Shown here one piece after another: positions 1-7,983 of a stretch of 64,000 nt of DNA. Source of the DNA: Chryseobacterium sp. H1D6B (GTDB lineage Bacteria; Bacteroidota; Bacteroidia; Flavobacteriales; Weeksellaceae); assembly GCF_029892445.1 (NCBI RefSeq), contig NZ_JARXVJ010000001.1, positions 3,906,001 to 3,970,000 on the forward strand, read 5' to 3'. A program made the translations under genes and the position numbers. Position 1 is the stretch's first letter. Every line of letters begins with the position of its first letter. A model generated the notes under the pieces. That model worked only from the letters and a program-made list of their open reading frames with translations. It did not search any database and was not told the origin of the DNA.

Positions 1-60
1 TACATATTAGAGTACTTTCATGTGGATCTACTTGCTAAAATAAGCAGGCATAATAAGGTG

Positions 61-86
61 AACCGCTCTGAAAAGAGCGGTTTTTT
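61..86 (+). terminator. Rho-independent terminator of a gene left of the window
   Basis: AACCGCTCT, a GAAA loop and AGAGCGGTT form a perfect 9-bp stem followed by a T run. No coding region can be assigned in bases 1-60, so it probably ends a plus-strand gene starting left of the window. A near-identical hairpin lies 110 bases further on. Confidence 0.75.
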
Positions 87-170
87 ATGCACCAATAAAT
101 TTTATATTTTCTTATTTTATAAAATTCTGTCTATTCTGTACAGAATTCTGCCTGGATCAGAGGCCGCAAT

Positions 171-200
171 AAAAAACCGCTCCAAAATGAGCGGTTTTTT
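171..200 (-). terminator. Terminator of the catalase-ankyrin operon
   Basis: CCGCTC pairs with GAGCGG around a short loop, flanked by an A run and a T run so it can work in both directions. It lies just downstream of the minus-strand ankyrin gene and shares its stem sequence with the hairpin at 61-86. Confidence 0.7.
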
Positions 201-211
201 AGAATCAAATT

Positions 212-670
212 TTACTTCTGTTCGAGCCAATCTAATACTTTGGTTCTTCCAAAGCGGGAAGCAAACTCTATTGTTCTCTTCCTCGTTAAGCTGTCACATT
301 TTTCTTTATCGATTAAGAGCTTTGCAATTTCATCTTCACCGGCTACAATTGCCCCCATTAAAGCTGTATTTCCTCTATTATCTTTAACACATAAATCTGC
401 ATTTTTTTTTAGTAAAAATTCTACTGCATTCTTTTGCCCGTTATAGGAAGCAATCATCATGGCAGTATAACCATTTTCACCCTGATAGTTTACATTTACT
501 CCAGATGCTAGGAACTCATTCAAGATTTCTATATTTGAAGTTCTTGCTCCATGAAAAAATGCTTTTTCCAGTTCCTTTTGAGAAGATTGTTTTTCTTGTG
601 CAGTTATATTTTGAGAGCAAAATAATAATACCAGTCCTGTACAGAGGAAATTGTATTTAAACTTTTCCAT
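212..670 (-). CDS. Exported ankyrin-repeat protein, catalase partner (AnkB-like)
   Basis: 152 residues with an N-terminal signal peptide (cleavage near the ITAQ motif at about residue 25) followed by three to four ankyrin repeats; GYTAMMIASYNGQ and GNTALMGAIVAGE are typical repeat cores. Its start lies only 6 bases after the catalase stop, so the two genes form one operon. In Pseudomonas aeruginosa an ankyrin protein (AnkB) encoded beside catalase katB supports full catalase activity; the same gene order here suggests a periplasmic helper or scaffold. That role is inferred from context. The family and the operon are clear; the exact partner is not. Confidence 0.8.
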   Translation of the reverse strand: MEKFKYNFLCTGLVLLFCSQNITAQEKQSSQKELEKAFFHGARTSNIEILNEFLASGVNVNYQGENGYTAMMIASYNGQKNAVEFLLKKNADLCVKDNRGNTALMGAIVAGEDEIAKLLIDKEKCDSLTRKRTIEFASRFGRTKVLDWLEQK

Positions 671-676
671 TATAAA

Positions 677-2170
677 TTATTTTGTGTATTCATCTTTTTG
701 CAATCCTAAGCCGTTTCCTACTCTTGTACCATATTCAGGATCTGCTTTAAATAAAAAGCTAACCATTTTATTTTTTACTTTAGTATCCTTCACTTTAGAA
801 AGATTGGTCACCCAGTTTTTAATCAGGTGATCTTTTTCCGATTGATTATATCCTCTATATAATAGACCTGCTTGTGAAAAATCATCAGGATTCTGAATCT
901 CTTTACGCATTAAATAACCTTGTAATAGTCTTTTATCTTCTAATTTAAACTCAGTAGATAAATCATTTTGAGAGCTAGGGTAGTAGTTGATATCTCCTGT
1001 CCTCTCTTCAAAATTCATTGCTCCATCGATATGGTAGTTATTTACTTTAGTTAACGGCCTGTTAGCCGGAAGCAGTTGATGATTTTTACCTAAACGATAC
1101 ATTTGAGCGTCAGTATAAGAAAAGTTTCTGCCCTGCAACATTTTATCAGGTGAAAAACCTATTCCAGGAACTACTCTTGATGGAGCAAAAGCAGCACTTT
1201 CAGTGTATTGAAAGAAATTTGGCGGAATACGATCCAATACCAATGTTCCTACTTTTATTTCTTCTACGTCAAACCATTGTTTTGTATCGTCGAAAATATT
1301 GAATTTATATTTTCCAATATCTTTATTATCAATAATTTGAACATATAAATCCCATTTAGGATAATTTTTTGATGCAATATTATCATATAAATCCCTTGTC
1401 ATATGGCTGAAATCTTTACCCTGAACCTGAACAACCTCTTCAGCGGTTAAGTTCTTGATTCCCTGCAGTGATTTGAAATGAAATTTAACCCAGGATATAT
1501 TTCCTTTGCTGTTTATAAATTTAAATGTATTGACACCAAAACCATCCATTTCTCTGTAGGATTTTGGCGTACCATTATCAGACATCAGCCATGTTAAAGT
1601 CTGGAGTGCCTCCGGTGTTTGAGAAAAATAATCAAAAATTCTATTTTCATCCTGCAGATCCGTTATAGGAGAGGGCTTATTAGCATGGGTAAAATCCGGA
1701 AACTTAATAGCATCTCTAATAAAAAAGGTAGGGATGTGATTTCCAACTAAATCCCAATTTCCTTCTTCCGTATAAAACTTTACGGCAAAACCACGCGGAT
1801 CCCTAGCTGTTTCAGGCGATCCCTTAGAATGGATTACACTTGAAAAACGGACTAGAACAGGAGTTTTCTTATTGACTTCACCAAATATCTTAGCCTTTGT
1901 TAAAGAACTGATATCTTTTGTCGTAATAAAATACCCTTGTGCACCTGTTCCTCTTGGATGCATTACTCTTTCAGGAATTCTTTCTCTGCTGAAATGCTGT
2001 AGTTTTTCTATTAAATGGGTATCTTCTAGTAGTACAGGACCATTATCTCCAAGAGTTAGTGATTCCTTATCTCCATCTACGGGCGCTCCGGCTCCTGTAG
2101 TCATTTGCGTCTGTGAATATATCCCTAGCGAAGCAGTCAATAAAGCTACAGTGTATAATTTTTTAATCAT
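677..2170 (-). CDS. katA: Heme catalase with signal peptide
   Basis: 497 residues, a clade 3-like small-subunit catalase that breaks hydrogen peroxide into water and oxygen. The catalytic His is in ERVMHPRGTGAQGYF (about H71), the catalytic Asn in VGNHIPTFFIRD (about N143), and the proximal heme Tyr lies near RNFSYTDAQMYRLG. Residues 1-20 look like a signal peptide (hydrophobic stretch ending in IYSQ), which points to periplasmic location, as for the KatB type. It is followed at 6 bases by an ankyrin-repeat gene. A 49-codon ORF ends 2 bases before its ATG and may couple its translation. The symbol is by family only; katB would fit as well. Confidence 0.93.
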   Translation of the reverse strand: MIKKLYTVALLTASLGIYSQTQMTTGAGAPVDGDKESLTLGDNGPVLLEDTHLIEKLQHFSRERIPERVMHPRGTGAQGYFITTKDISSLTKAKIFGEVNKKTPVLVRFSSVIHSKGSPETARDPRGFAVKFYTEEGNWDLVGNHIPTFFIRDAIKFPDFTHANKPSPITDLQDENRIFDYFSQTPEALQTLTWLMSDNGTPKSYREMDGFGVNTFKFINSKGNISWVKFHFKSLQGIKNLTAEEVVQVQGKDFSHMTRDLYDNIASKNYPKWDLYVQIIDNKDIGKYKFNIFDDTKQWFDVEEIKVGTLVLDRIPPNFFQYTESAAFAPSRVVPGIGFSPDKMLQGRNFSYTDAQMYRLGKNHQLLPANRPLTKVNNYHIDGAMNFEERTGDINYYPSSQNDLSTEFKLEDKRLLQGYLMRKEIQNPDDFSQAGLLYRGYNQSEKDHLIKNWVTNLSKVKDTKVKNKMVSFLFKADPEYGTRVGNGLGLQKDEYTK

Positions 2171-2172
2171 AA

Positions 2173-2322
2173 TTATATTAAATTTAGGGTTAAAGTATTA
2201 ACACTTGCCGCACTGTATTGTACCTGAAGATTTTGTAAAAACAATTTACTTTTTCTACCGGCTGTTAGGAGATTGTTATTGGCCGTCTTTCTAGACATTA
2301 AGACGAAGTTCTTTTCTTTCAT
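2173..2322 (-). CDS. Possible 49-aa ORF directly upstream of catalase
   Basis: An ATG-started ORF of 49 codons begins MKEKNFVLMSRKTANNN and ends with TAA 2 bases before the catalase ATG. A good -10 box (TACTTTTG on the minus strand) lies 38 bases upstream of its ATG, so this stretch is the catalase leader in any case. The peptide has no signal sequence, no recognisable domain and many Asn, Leu and Lys residues. It may be a translated leader coupled to catalase or a chance open frame. I do not recognise it. Confidence 0.4.
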   Translation of the reverse strand: MKEKNFVLMSRKTANNNLLTAGRKSKLFLQNLQVQYSAASVNTLTLNLI

Positions 2323-2360
2323 TTGGTTTTAAATTTTAGTTAAATATAATTGTTGTCCTA

Positions 2361-2368
2361 CAAAAGTA
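2361..2368 (-). promoter_or_regulatory. -10 box (TAnnTTTG type) for the catalase operon
   Basis: On the minus strand the sequence reads TACTTTTG, a full match to the Bacteroidota -10 consensus TAnnTTTG. It puts the transcription start near 2354, giving a leader of about 180 bases before catalase that includes the 49-codon ORF. No clear -33 TTTG was found. The remaining plus-strand sequence from 2369 to 2630 is AT-rich and shows nothing else. Confidence 0.5.
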
Positions 2369-2631
2369 TAATTTATAATACTCCATAAATAAAAATAAAA
2401 TCAAATTCTAAGATAGATTAATTCTATTTTACAATTTGGTTTTCAATTAGTTATAGCTTATCATTTTAATTAAAAACATGAATCAGACAAAAATTATAGT
2501 GTGTTAATTTTTAATGTCAATAAATTATTCTATGTTTATTTTAAAAACATTCAATATATTCTATTTAATAAGTAATTAATACTAAAAGAATTTGTAAGCT
2601 ATCAGCAATCACATAACTATGTAAATTATGA

Positions 2632-2639
2632 TATATTTG
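2632..2639 (+). promoter_or_regulatory. -10 box TATATTTG of the T9SS protein gene
   Basis: TATATTTG matches TAnnTTTG exactly and predicts transcription from about 2646. That rules out the ATG at 2628 and supports the start at 2667. Confidence 0.6.
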
Positions 2640-2666
2640 CAAAAACTCACTATAATACACCATGTA

Positions 2667-4655
2667 ATGAAAAGAAAAACTTTATTCTTTATTAGCATTA
2701 TGCTGCCCATGGCCGCATATTCTCAATCATCCTACCTCCCTGCATACAACTGGGGCGGAAAGATAGGCGGAACGGGATATGACCGAGCAGATCATGTGAT
2801 AACAGATTTGTACGGCGATGTGCTCGTAGATGGAAAATTCTCAGGGAATAGTGACTTTGGTATTTCATCACCTGCAAACTCTATTTCAAGCTCCGGTTCT
2901 TCCGATGCCTATATTGCAAAATATTCAGGTACTGGATCACTTCGATGGGTGAAAGCTTTTGCTTCTAATCCAATGTCGAATGATACACCCTATATTAATT
3001 CGACGGCAACAGACTCTTCGGGCAATATTTATATTACAGGCCATTTCAACGGAAGCGTTGATTTTGACCCCAGTCCTACAGGAACTAAGATTCTTACCTC
3101 CAATGGTAACGCCGATATTTTTATTGCAAAATTAGATAGAAATGGTATTTTGGTGTGGGCAGGAAGCATCGGGGGTGCAGAATATGACCGAGGTTTCGGT
3201 ATTACCGTGGACAGCCAGGATAAAGTATATGTAACCGGCAGCTTCAGGACTACTGCTGATTTTGATATTACTTCGGGGGTTTTTAATATGACGAGCGAAT
3301 ACATCGATACCACTTTCATACTGAAGATGGACAAAAATGCACAATTAATTTGGGGAAAGGTAACACAAGGAACAGGCTCTGATATAGGAACATCTATCGC
3401 GGTAGATGCAGCTTTTAATGTTTTCGTTACAGGAAATAACTATGGAACAACTGATTTTGATCCCAGTCCTACAGGAACATTTACGCTCAGTAACTCCTTT
3501 GCAGGGCAGGCGTACTTGATGAAGCTTGACAGCAACGGGAATTTTCTGAATGCAGGAGCTACCACAGCCTCCAATCAAAGTCATTATGCAAGGTCACAAA
3601 AAATAAAAATTGACAGTAATAATAACATTCTAATAGCAGGAAGTTTTTCCGGCACCTCAGATTTTAACTTTGGTACAGCCGACAATTCCATGACTTCTTA
3701 TGGCACTTATGGAAGCAGCGATGCTTTTGTATTGAAGGTTGATAATAACCTAAATTATGTATGGGCTACTAAACTGGGGGCTCAATTTGCTGACGGCGCT
3801 TACGGACTTGCGATCGATCCAAATAATAACATATTGACCACGGGCTATTTTCAGGGCATTATAGTGAATGATTATAGTGGCAGATATGGAGAAGAAGTCT
3901 TTGTATGGGCACTTGACCCTGCAGGAAATCAGATCGGTCTTGAAGATTATATCGGGCCCGGCAGCGGTGATCAAGGAAACGATATTGCTATAGACAAATC
4001 TGGAAATATTTACGCAGCTGGTATGTTTTACACAAGTCTTAAAGACAGGACCATATTTAATTATTCATCTGCTGGCAACAGCGATGGTTTCTTAATCAAG
4101 CTTGGGAATACAGCCTACCAGCTACCCGCCAATTTGCCGCCAACAGCAGTAACGGATTCTTTCACACAGAATGGCACTGGTTCTTATGTACTTAACGTGC
4201 TTACGAATGATCAGGGATTATCAGGAACGAATCTTATCCGAATAGTATCATATCCATTATATGGTACTCTGACACTTAACAGCAACGGAACAATAACCTA
4301 TACATCCACTGGATCAACACCCGCGAATGACAGTTTCAGTTATACCGTTGAGAACAGCAACAATCTGGTTTCCAACGTTGCAACAGCAAATATTATTAAT
4401 GGAAATTTAAGCGTTCATGAGGCGGATGCAAATAAAAAAGTAAGGCTTTATCCTAATCCGGCAGATACAACTTTATCTATTATGTCAGCTTCAGAAATTC
4501 TTACCGCAGAAATATTTGATCTATCAGGTAAAAAATTAATTGAAGTGAAAGGTAATCATACTATTGATGTATCAACGCTCAATGGAGGGGTTTACATTTT
4601 ATCAGCGAAAACCAAGGACGGAGAAATTATTCGACAGACCTTTGTTAAAAAATAA
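2667..4655 (+). CDS. T9SS-secreted SBBP-type beta-propeller protein
   Basis: 662 residues from the ATG at 2667; an in-frame ATG at 2628 lies upstream of the -10 box and is rejected. MKRKTLFFISIMLPMAAYSQ is a signal peptide. The body holds about seven repeats with the pattern DSSGNIYITGHF...FIAKLDRNGILVWA, the SBBP beta-propeller type. A bacterial Ig or cadherin-like domain follows (around PPTAVTDSFTQNGTGSYVLN to ANDSFSYTVENS). The last about 75 residues (LYPNPADTTLSIMS to the C-terminal QTFVKK) form a type A sorting tail of the type IX secretion system, so the protein crosses the outer membrane and is probably attached to the surface or released. Its ligand is unknown; adhesion or polymer binding is a guess. 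Confidence 0.88.
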   Translation: MKRKTLFFISIMLPMAAYSQSSYLPAYNWGGKIGGTGYDRADHVITDLYGDVLVDGKFSGNSDFGISSPANSISSSGSSDAYIAKYSGTGSLRWVKAFASNPMSNDTPYINSTATDSSGNIYITGHFNGSVDFDPSPTGTKILTSNGNADIFIAKLDRNGILVWAGSIGGAEYDRGFGITVDSQDKVYVTGSFRTTADFDITSGVFNMTSEYIDTTFILKMDKNAQLIWGKVTQGTGSDIGTSIAVDAAFNVFVTGNNYGTTDFDPSPTGTFTLSNSFAGQAYLMKLDSNGNFLNAGATTASNQSHYARSQKIKIDSNNNILIAGSFSGTSDFNFGTADNSMTSYGTYGSSDAFVLKVDNNLNYVWATKLGAQFADGAYGLAIDPNNNILTTGYFQGIIVNDYSGRYGEEVFVWALDPAGNQIGLEDYIGPGSGDQGNDIAIDKSGNIYAAGMFYTSLKDRTIFNYSSAGNSDGFLIKLGNTAYQLPANLPPTAVTDSFTQNGTGSYVLNVLTNDQGLSGTNLIRIVSYPLYGTLTLNSNGTITYTSTGSTPANDSFSYTVENSNNLVSNVATANIINGNLSVHEADANKKVRLYPNPADTTLSIMSASEILTAEIFDLSGKKLIEVKGNHTIDVSTLNGGVYILSAKTKDGEIIRQTFVKK

Positions 4656-4912
4656 AGAGATAGCTTTCTTATTTTAAAAATTTCAAACTTCTATTTATAG
4701 GAGTTTTTTTATTAATGGTAATTATTCGATACTATAGATCTCAAAATATGATATTTATGAAAATACCGATTATCATTTGTTATAGTTAGGGGTTAATTTA
4801 TTAATTGGATCTATAAATATGAATACACGCATCATATACTATTTAACATAATATAAATTATAGGACTTTTCAAAACCCCGATGTAAGAGAGTATATTACC
4901 ATTATTTTTTCC

Positions 4913-4920
4913 TAATTTTG
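4913..4920 (+). promoter_or_regulatory. -10 box TAATTTTG upstream of the EamA leader
   Basis: TAATTTTG matches TAnnTTTG. Transcription would begin near 4927, about 11 bases before a 12-codon ORF and about 170 bases before the EamA start. Bases 4656-4912 show no gene or structure that I can support. Confidence 0.5.
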
Positions 4921-4937
4921 TTTTAATATAAATAAAT

Positions 4938-4976
4938 ATGAACCACGCGAGCTGTCTTCCTCCCCCAAGATTTTAA
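4938..4976 (+). CDS. Possible 12-aa leader peptide MNHASCLPPPRF
   Basis: ATG to TAA encodes MNHASCLPPPRF. It sits about 11 bases after the predicted transcription start and in front of a strong RNA hairpin and an EamA transporter gene. A Pro-Pro-Pro run just before the end is a classic place for ribosomes to pause, and the local GC content is much higher than in the surrounding AT-rich leader. Both fit a leader peptide whose translation controls the downstream structure. Its translation is inferred and untested. Confidence 0.45.
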   Translation: MNHASCLPPPRF

Positions 4977-4992
4977 TATTTCTAAAGTTTAA

Positions 4993-5043
4993 CTGAAGTA
5001 TTCACGCTGATAAAATTTTATCGGTTGTTTTCTAATGCTTCAG
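4993..5043 (+). promoter_or_regulatory. Structured leader RNA before the EamA gene
   Basis: CTGAAGTATT (4993-5002) pairs with AATGCTTCAG (5034-5043) over 10 positions with one G-U pair, enclosing a perfect inner palindrome GATAAAATTTTATC (5009-5022). No T run follows, so it is not a standard terminator. With the short ORF upstream it could be an attenuator or a translational control element. It does not match a riboswitch class I know. Confidence 0.45.
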
Positions 5044-5099
5044 AATTCTCTATATATTAATTTAAAATCTTTGTCTTAATTGACAAGGCAGATCATTCA

Positions 5100-5969
5100 A
5101 TGAAAAAATCATATTTACTATTACACATTGCTGTAATACTTGCCGGTTTTACCGGTATTTTTGGGAAATTAATTTCTCTTAATGAAGGTTTACTTGTTTG
5201 GTACAGACTTTTATTTTCATCCATTATTTTATTTTTGGCTGTAAAGCTGTTCAAAATCAACACCAGTATTTCTAATCAGGAAAAATTTAAAATTGCAAAA
5301 ATCGGACTTCTTATTACACTGCACTGGCTATTTTTCTATGCCAGCATCAAATATTCAAATATTTCTATCGGTGTCGTATGTTATTGTCTGACAAGCTTTT
5401 TTACTGCGGTATTTAAGCCTTTTATTGATAAAGAAAAGTTTAAACTATCAGAATTATTATTGAGTACCCTAACGCTGTTAGGTATAAGCCTGATCTTCCA
5501 TTTTGATGCATCTTATCAATTAGGAATTGGTTTAGGTGTTATTTCATCGGCTGTTGGAGCTCTTTATACGATTTATAATAAGCGTCTGGTAAAAAATTAT
5601 CAAAGTATTATTATCAATTATTATCAGATGATCGGCGGAACAGTTGGCTTAGCAGCTCTCCTTCCCGTCTACCTCTATTTTTTTCCTGTAGAAAGCATTA
5701 TTCCAAGCCTGAAAGATGCATTATATCTGATCATTTTAGCACTTTTTTGCACCGTCGGTTTATATGTAGCATTTGCAGAAGTCTTGAAAAAGATTCCTGC
5801 TTTTACAGTAAATTTAACCTTCAATCTTGAGCCTGTTTATGCAGTTATCATGGCTTTTTTATTTTTCGATGAAAGCAAAGAAGTCAATATTTCTTTCTAC
5901 ATAGGACTATCATTGATAATTACTTCTGTTATTTTACAGACTTTAATCTCAGTGAAGAAGAAAGAATAA
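5100..5969 (+). CDS. EamA/DMT-family transporter
   Basis: 289 residues with ten hydrophobic segments arranged as two EamA repeats, the fold of the drug/metabolite transporter superfamily. The C-terminal repeat contains the typical LEPVYAVIMAFLFFDE segment. Members move amino acids, nucleotides or other small metabolites, often outward; the substrate cannot be read from the sequence. It stands alone between a 444-base leader region and its own terminator. The leader holds a promoter, a putative 12-residue peptide and a hairpin, so expression may respond to translation of that peptide, perhaps to an amino acid the transporter handles. A second EamA gene lies at 44092. Confidence 0.85.
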   Translation: MKKSYLLLHIAVILAGFTGIFGKLISLNEGLLVWYRLLFSSIILFLAVKLFKINTSISNQEKFKIAKIGLLITLHWLFFYASIKYSNISIGVVCYCLTSFFTAVFKPFIDKEKFKLSELLLSTLTLLGISLIFHFDASYQLGIGLGVISSAVGALYTIYNKRLVKNYQSIIINYYQMIGGTVGLAALLPVYLYFFPVESIIPSLKDALYLIILALFCTVGLYVAFAEVLKKIPAFTVNLTFNLEPVYAVIMAFLFFDESKEVNISFYIGLSLIITSVILQTLISVKKKE

Positions 5970-5992
5970 CATATATTTTTCAGTATATTAAT

Positions 5993-6026
5993 AAGCCTTT
6001 TGCGGATTATTGCAAAAGGCTTTATT
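5993..6026 (+). terminator. Terminator after the EamA gene
   Basis: AAGCCTTTTGC and GCAAAAGGCTT form a perfect 11-bp stem around an 8-base loop, followed by a short T-rich stretch. Confidence 0.75.
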
Positions 6027-6095
6027 TTTAAAATCTTGTAATTACTATTTATTTTCCCATTCAAATAAAAAAATAATTTATTAAATAAAACTTGC

Positions 6096-6137
6096 GTAGT
6101 TAAATAACTTCATATAAATTCGTAGTCAAATAACTAC
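6096..6137 (+). promoter_or_regulatory. Tandem ArsR-type operator sites
   Basis: GTAGTTAAATAACT (6096-6109) and GTAGTCAAATAACTAC (6122-6137) are two copies of an imperfect palindrome 26 bases apart, which puts them about 2.5 helical turns apart. They lie directly before the ArsR start at 6141 and overlap the expected promoter, which fits autorepression. Confidence 0.6.
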
Positions 6138-6140
6138 ACA

Positions 6141-6467
6141 ATGAATTTGAGACGAGATGTATTTCAAGCGATAGCAGATCCTACAAGAAGATCAATATTA
6201 ATGCTTGTTGCAGCACAGTCTATGACAGCAGGTGCCATTGCTTCAAATTTTGACACTGCAAGACCTACTGTATCCAAACATCTGCAGATTCTTACAGAAT
6301 GTGAACTATTGAAGCAGGAACAGAACGGCCGTGAAATTATCTATCATCTAAATCCAAATAAAATGAAAGAAATAGCCGATTTTATTGAACCTTTCCGTCA
6401 AATGTGGGACGACAGATTCAGCAAACTGGAAAGTGTCATGAAATCCTACCAACAATCAAAAAAATAG
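6141..6467 (+). CDS. ArsR-family winged-helix repressor
   Basis: 108 residues. [18 protein letters not shown] at the start and [31 protein letters not shown] (about 49-79) are the hallmark winged helix-turn-helix of ArsR regulators. No metal-binding Cys motif (ELCVCDL type) is present, so it belongs to the metal-independent group usually paired with an AHSA1/SRPBCC protein, and that gene follows at once. Two palindromic sites just upstream suggest autoregulation of the operon 6141-7932, perhaps including the gene at 7984. The inducer is unknown. Confidence 0.88.
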   Translation: MNLRRDVFQAIADPTRRSILMLVAAQSMTAGAIASNFDTARPTVSKHLQILTECELLKQEQNGREIIYHLNPNKMKEIADFIEPFRQMWDDRFSKLESVMKSYQQSKK

Positions 6468-6472
6468 AAAAT

Positions 6473-6940
6473 ATGGACTTAAAAACAAAAATCCAGGCTG
6501 AAGACAATAAGCAGGAAATACTGATCATCAGAGAATTTGATCTTCCTGTAGAATTACTCTTCAAAGCCTATATAGAACCAGAAATTGTAGAACAATGGAT
6601 GGGAACAAAAGTCTTACAATTTGAAAGCAGACAGCATGGCGGTTATCAGTTTGAAACTTCTGATCCTCAAGGAAATGTAGTATTCCGTGCGCATGGAACC
6701 ATTCATGATGTTGTTTTAAATGAAAAAATAACAAGGACTTTCGAAATGGAAAATGCACCTTTCCCACCCCAGCTTGAGTTTTTAAAATTTGAAAAACTAA
6801 CAGATATTACAAGTAAATTGACAATGCATGTCATTTATAAATCAGTAGATTACAGAGACCAGATCCTAAAATTACCATTCGCTCAAGGGATCAATATGGC
6901 ACATAACCGTCTTCAAGAAATTGTAAATAAATTAAAATAA
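6473..6940 (+). CDS. SRPBCC (AHSA1-like) ligand-binding protein
   Basis: 155 residues from the ATG at 6473, which lies 5 bases after the ArsR stop; a longer frame from 6404 overlaps the repressor gene and is rejected. IIREFDLPVELLFKAYIEPEIVEQWMG is the typical beginning of the START-like AHSA1 fold, a hydrophobic-pocket domain. Such proteins commonly sit next to ArsR genes. The ligand and biochemical role are unknown. Confidence 0.85.
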   Translation: MDLKTKIQAEDNKQEILIIREFDLPVELLFKAYIEPEIVEQWMGTKVLQFESRQHGGYQFETSDPQGNVVFRAHGTIHDVVLNEKITRTFEMENAPFPPQLEFLKFEKLTDITSKLTMHVIYKSVDYRDQILKLPFAQGINMAHNRLQEIVNKLK

Positions 6941-6945
6941 CTGCT

Positions 6946-7524
6946 ATGAATCCCAAGGTTGATTTCTTTTTTGACAAAGCCAAACAATGGCAGAGAGAAT
7001 TTGAAAAATTAAGAGTAATTGCCTTAGGCACTGGGCTTGAGGAAGAATTAAAATGGGGATGTGCGTGCTATACATATCATGGTAAAAATATTTTTTTGAT
7101 CCATGGATTTAAAGAATATTGTGCTCTCCTATTTTTTAAAGGTGCTCTATTAAATGACACTAACAAAATTCTTATCCAGCAGACAGAAAATGTTCAGGGC
7201 GCAAGACAGATCCGATTTACAGATATTCAGGAAATTACAGACTTGGAAAAGATCATAAAAACTTACATTTATGAAGCTGTAGAAGTAGAAAAAGCAGGAT
7301 TGAAAGTAGAATTAAAAAAGACAAAAGAATTTGAAATGCCCGAAGAATTTCAAAATAAATTAGACGAAAATTCATTATTAAAAAAGGCTTTTGAATCTCT
7401 AACACCAGGAAGACAAAGAGCTTATCTACTCTACTTTTCTTCTGCTAAACAACCCAAAACACGGGAAACTAGAATTCAAAAATACATTCCATTAATTATT
7501 GAAGGAAAAGGCTTAAATGATTAA
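6946..7524 (+). CDS. YdeI/OmdA-family protein (DUF1801 plus YdeI tail)
   Basis: 192 residues. The N-terminal about 110 residues are DUF1801-like (EEELKWGCACYTYHGKNIFLIHGFKEYCALLFFKGALL), and the C-terminal segment LTPGRQRAYLLYFSSAKQPKTRETRIQKYI is the YdeI/OmpD-associated motif. It starts 5 bases after the SRPBCC stop, so it belongs to the ArsR operon. In enterobacteria YdeI is linked to resistance against membrane-active peptides; a molecular function is not established and cannot be deduced here. Confidence 0.82.
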   Translation: MNPKVDFFFDKAKQWQREFEKLRVIALGTGLEEELKWGCACYTYHGKNIFLIHGFKEYCALLFFKGALLNDTNKILIQQTENVQGARQIRFTDIQEITDLEKIIKTYIYEAVEVEKAGLKVELKKTKEFEMPEEFQNKLDENSLLKKAFESLTPGRQRAYLLYFSSAKQPKTRETRIQKYIPLIIEGKGLND

Positions 7525-7542
7525 TATCTAATTTATTATAAA

Positions 7543-7932
7543 ATGGAAACACAAAATAAATCTCAAAAAAGAAATAAGATTATTTATTGGATTTTTACTC
7601 TTTGGATGGCTTTAGGAATGGTCTCAACTGCGGGTGTTCAGCTTTTGAAAAATAAAGATGAAATTGAAAATTTTACAAGTCTGGGCTATCCTATCTATTT
7701 AATGACCATTATCGGAGTTTGGAAAATATTGGGAGTCTTCGCTGTACTCATTCCCAAATATCCGCTGCTGAAAGAATGGGCATACGCTGGGTTTTTCTTC
7801 GTCATGTCAGGAGCTGTAATTTCCCACGTCATTTCAGATCACAATCTCGGCAAGATACTTCCAGGATTACTGCTTCTTGTTCTTACTATTATTTCATGGT
7901 ATTTCAGACCGGCAGATAGAAAAATTGTTTAA
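7543..7932 (+). CDS. DoxX-like membrane protein
   Basis: 129 residues with four membrane helices (about 12-32, 50-70, 77-97, 102-120). The length, the GYPIYLMTIIGVWKILGVFAVLIP core and the helix layout match the DoxX-like family. It follows 18 bases after the YdeI-like gene in the ArsR operon. DoxX-like proteins are often in stress-related operons with SRPBCC and ArsR genes, but their biochemical role is unclear. Confidence 0.82.
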   Translation: METQNKSQKRNKIIYWIFTLWMALGMVSTAGVQLLKNKDEIENFTSLGYPIYLMTIIGVWKILGVFAVLIPKYPLLKEWAYAGFFFVMSGAVISHVISDHNLGKILPGLLLLVLTIISWYFRPADRKIV

Positions 7933-7983
7933 TTAATTTTAAATAAATTTAACCCGTCAATATTCACAAATACATCAATCAGC

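Noticed and set aside
22..387. 121-codon ORF at the left edge
   Set aside because: Runs through two terminators and the antisense strand of the ankyrin gene; composition is not protein-like.
2628..2666. Upstream ATG for the T9SS protein
   Set aside because: It lies at the -10 box TATATTTG and would put 13 non-signal residues before a perfect signal peptide.
6404..6472. Longer start of the SRPBCC gene
   Set aside because: Overlaps the ArsR gene in another frame, and the added residues do not belong to the family.
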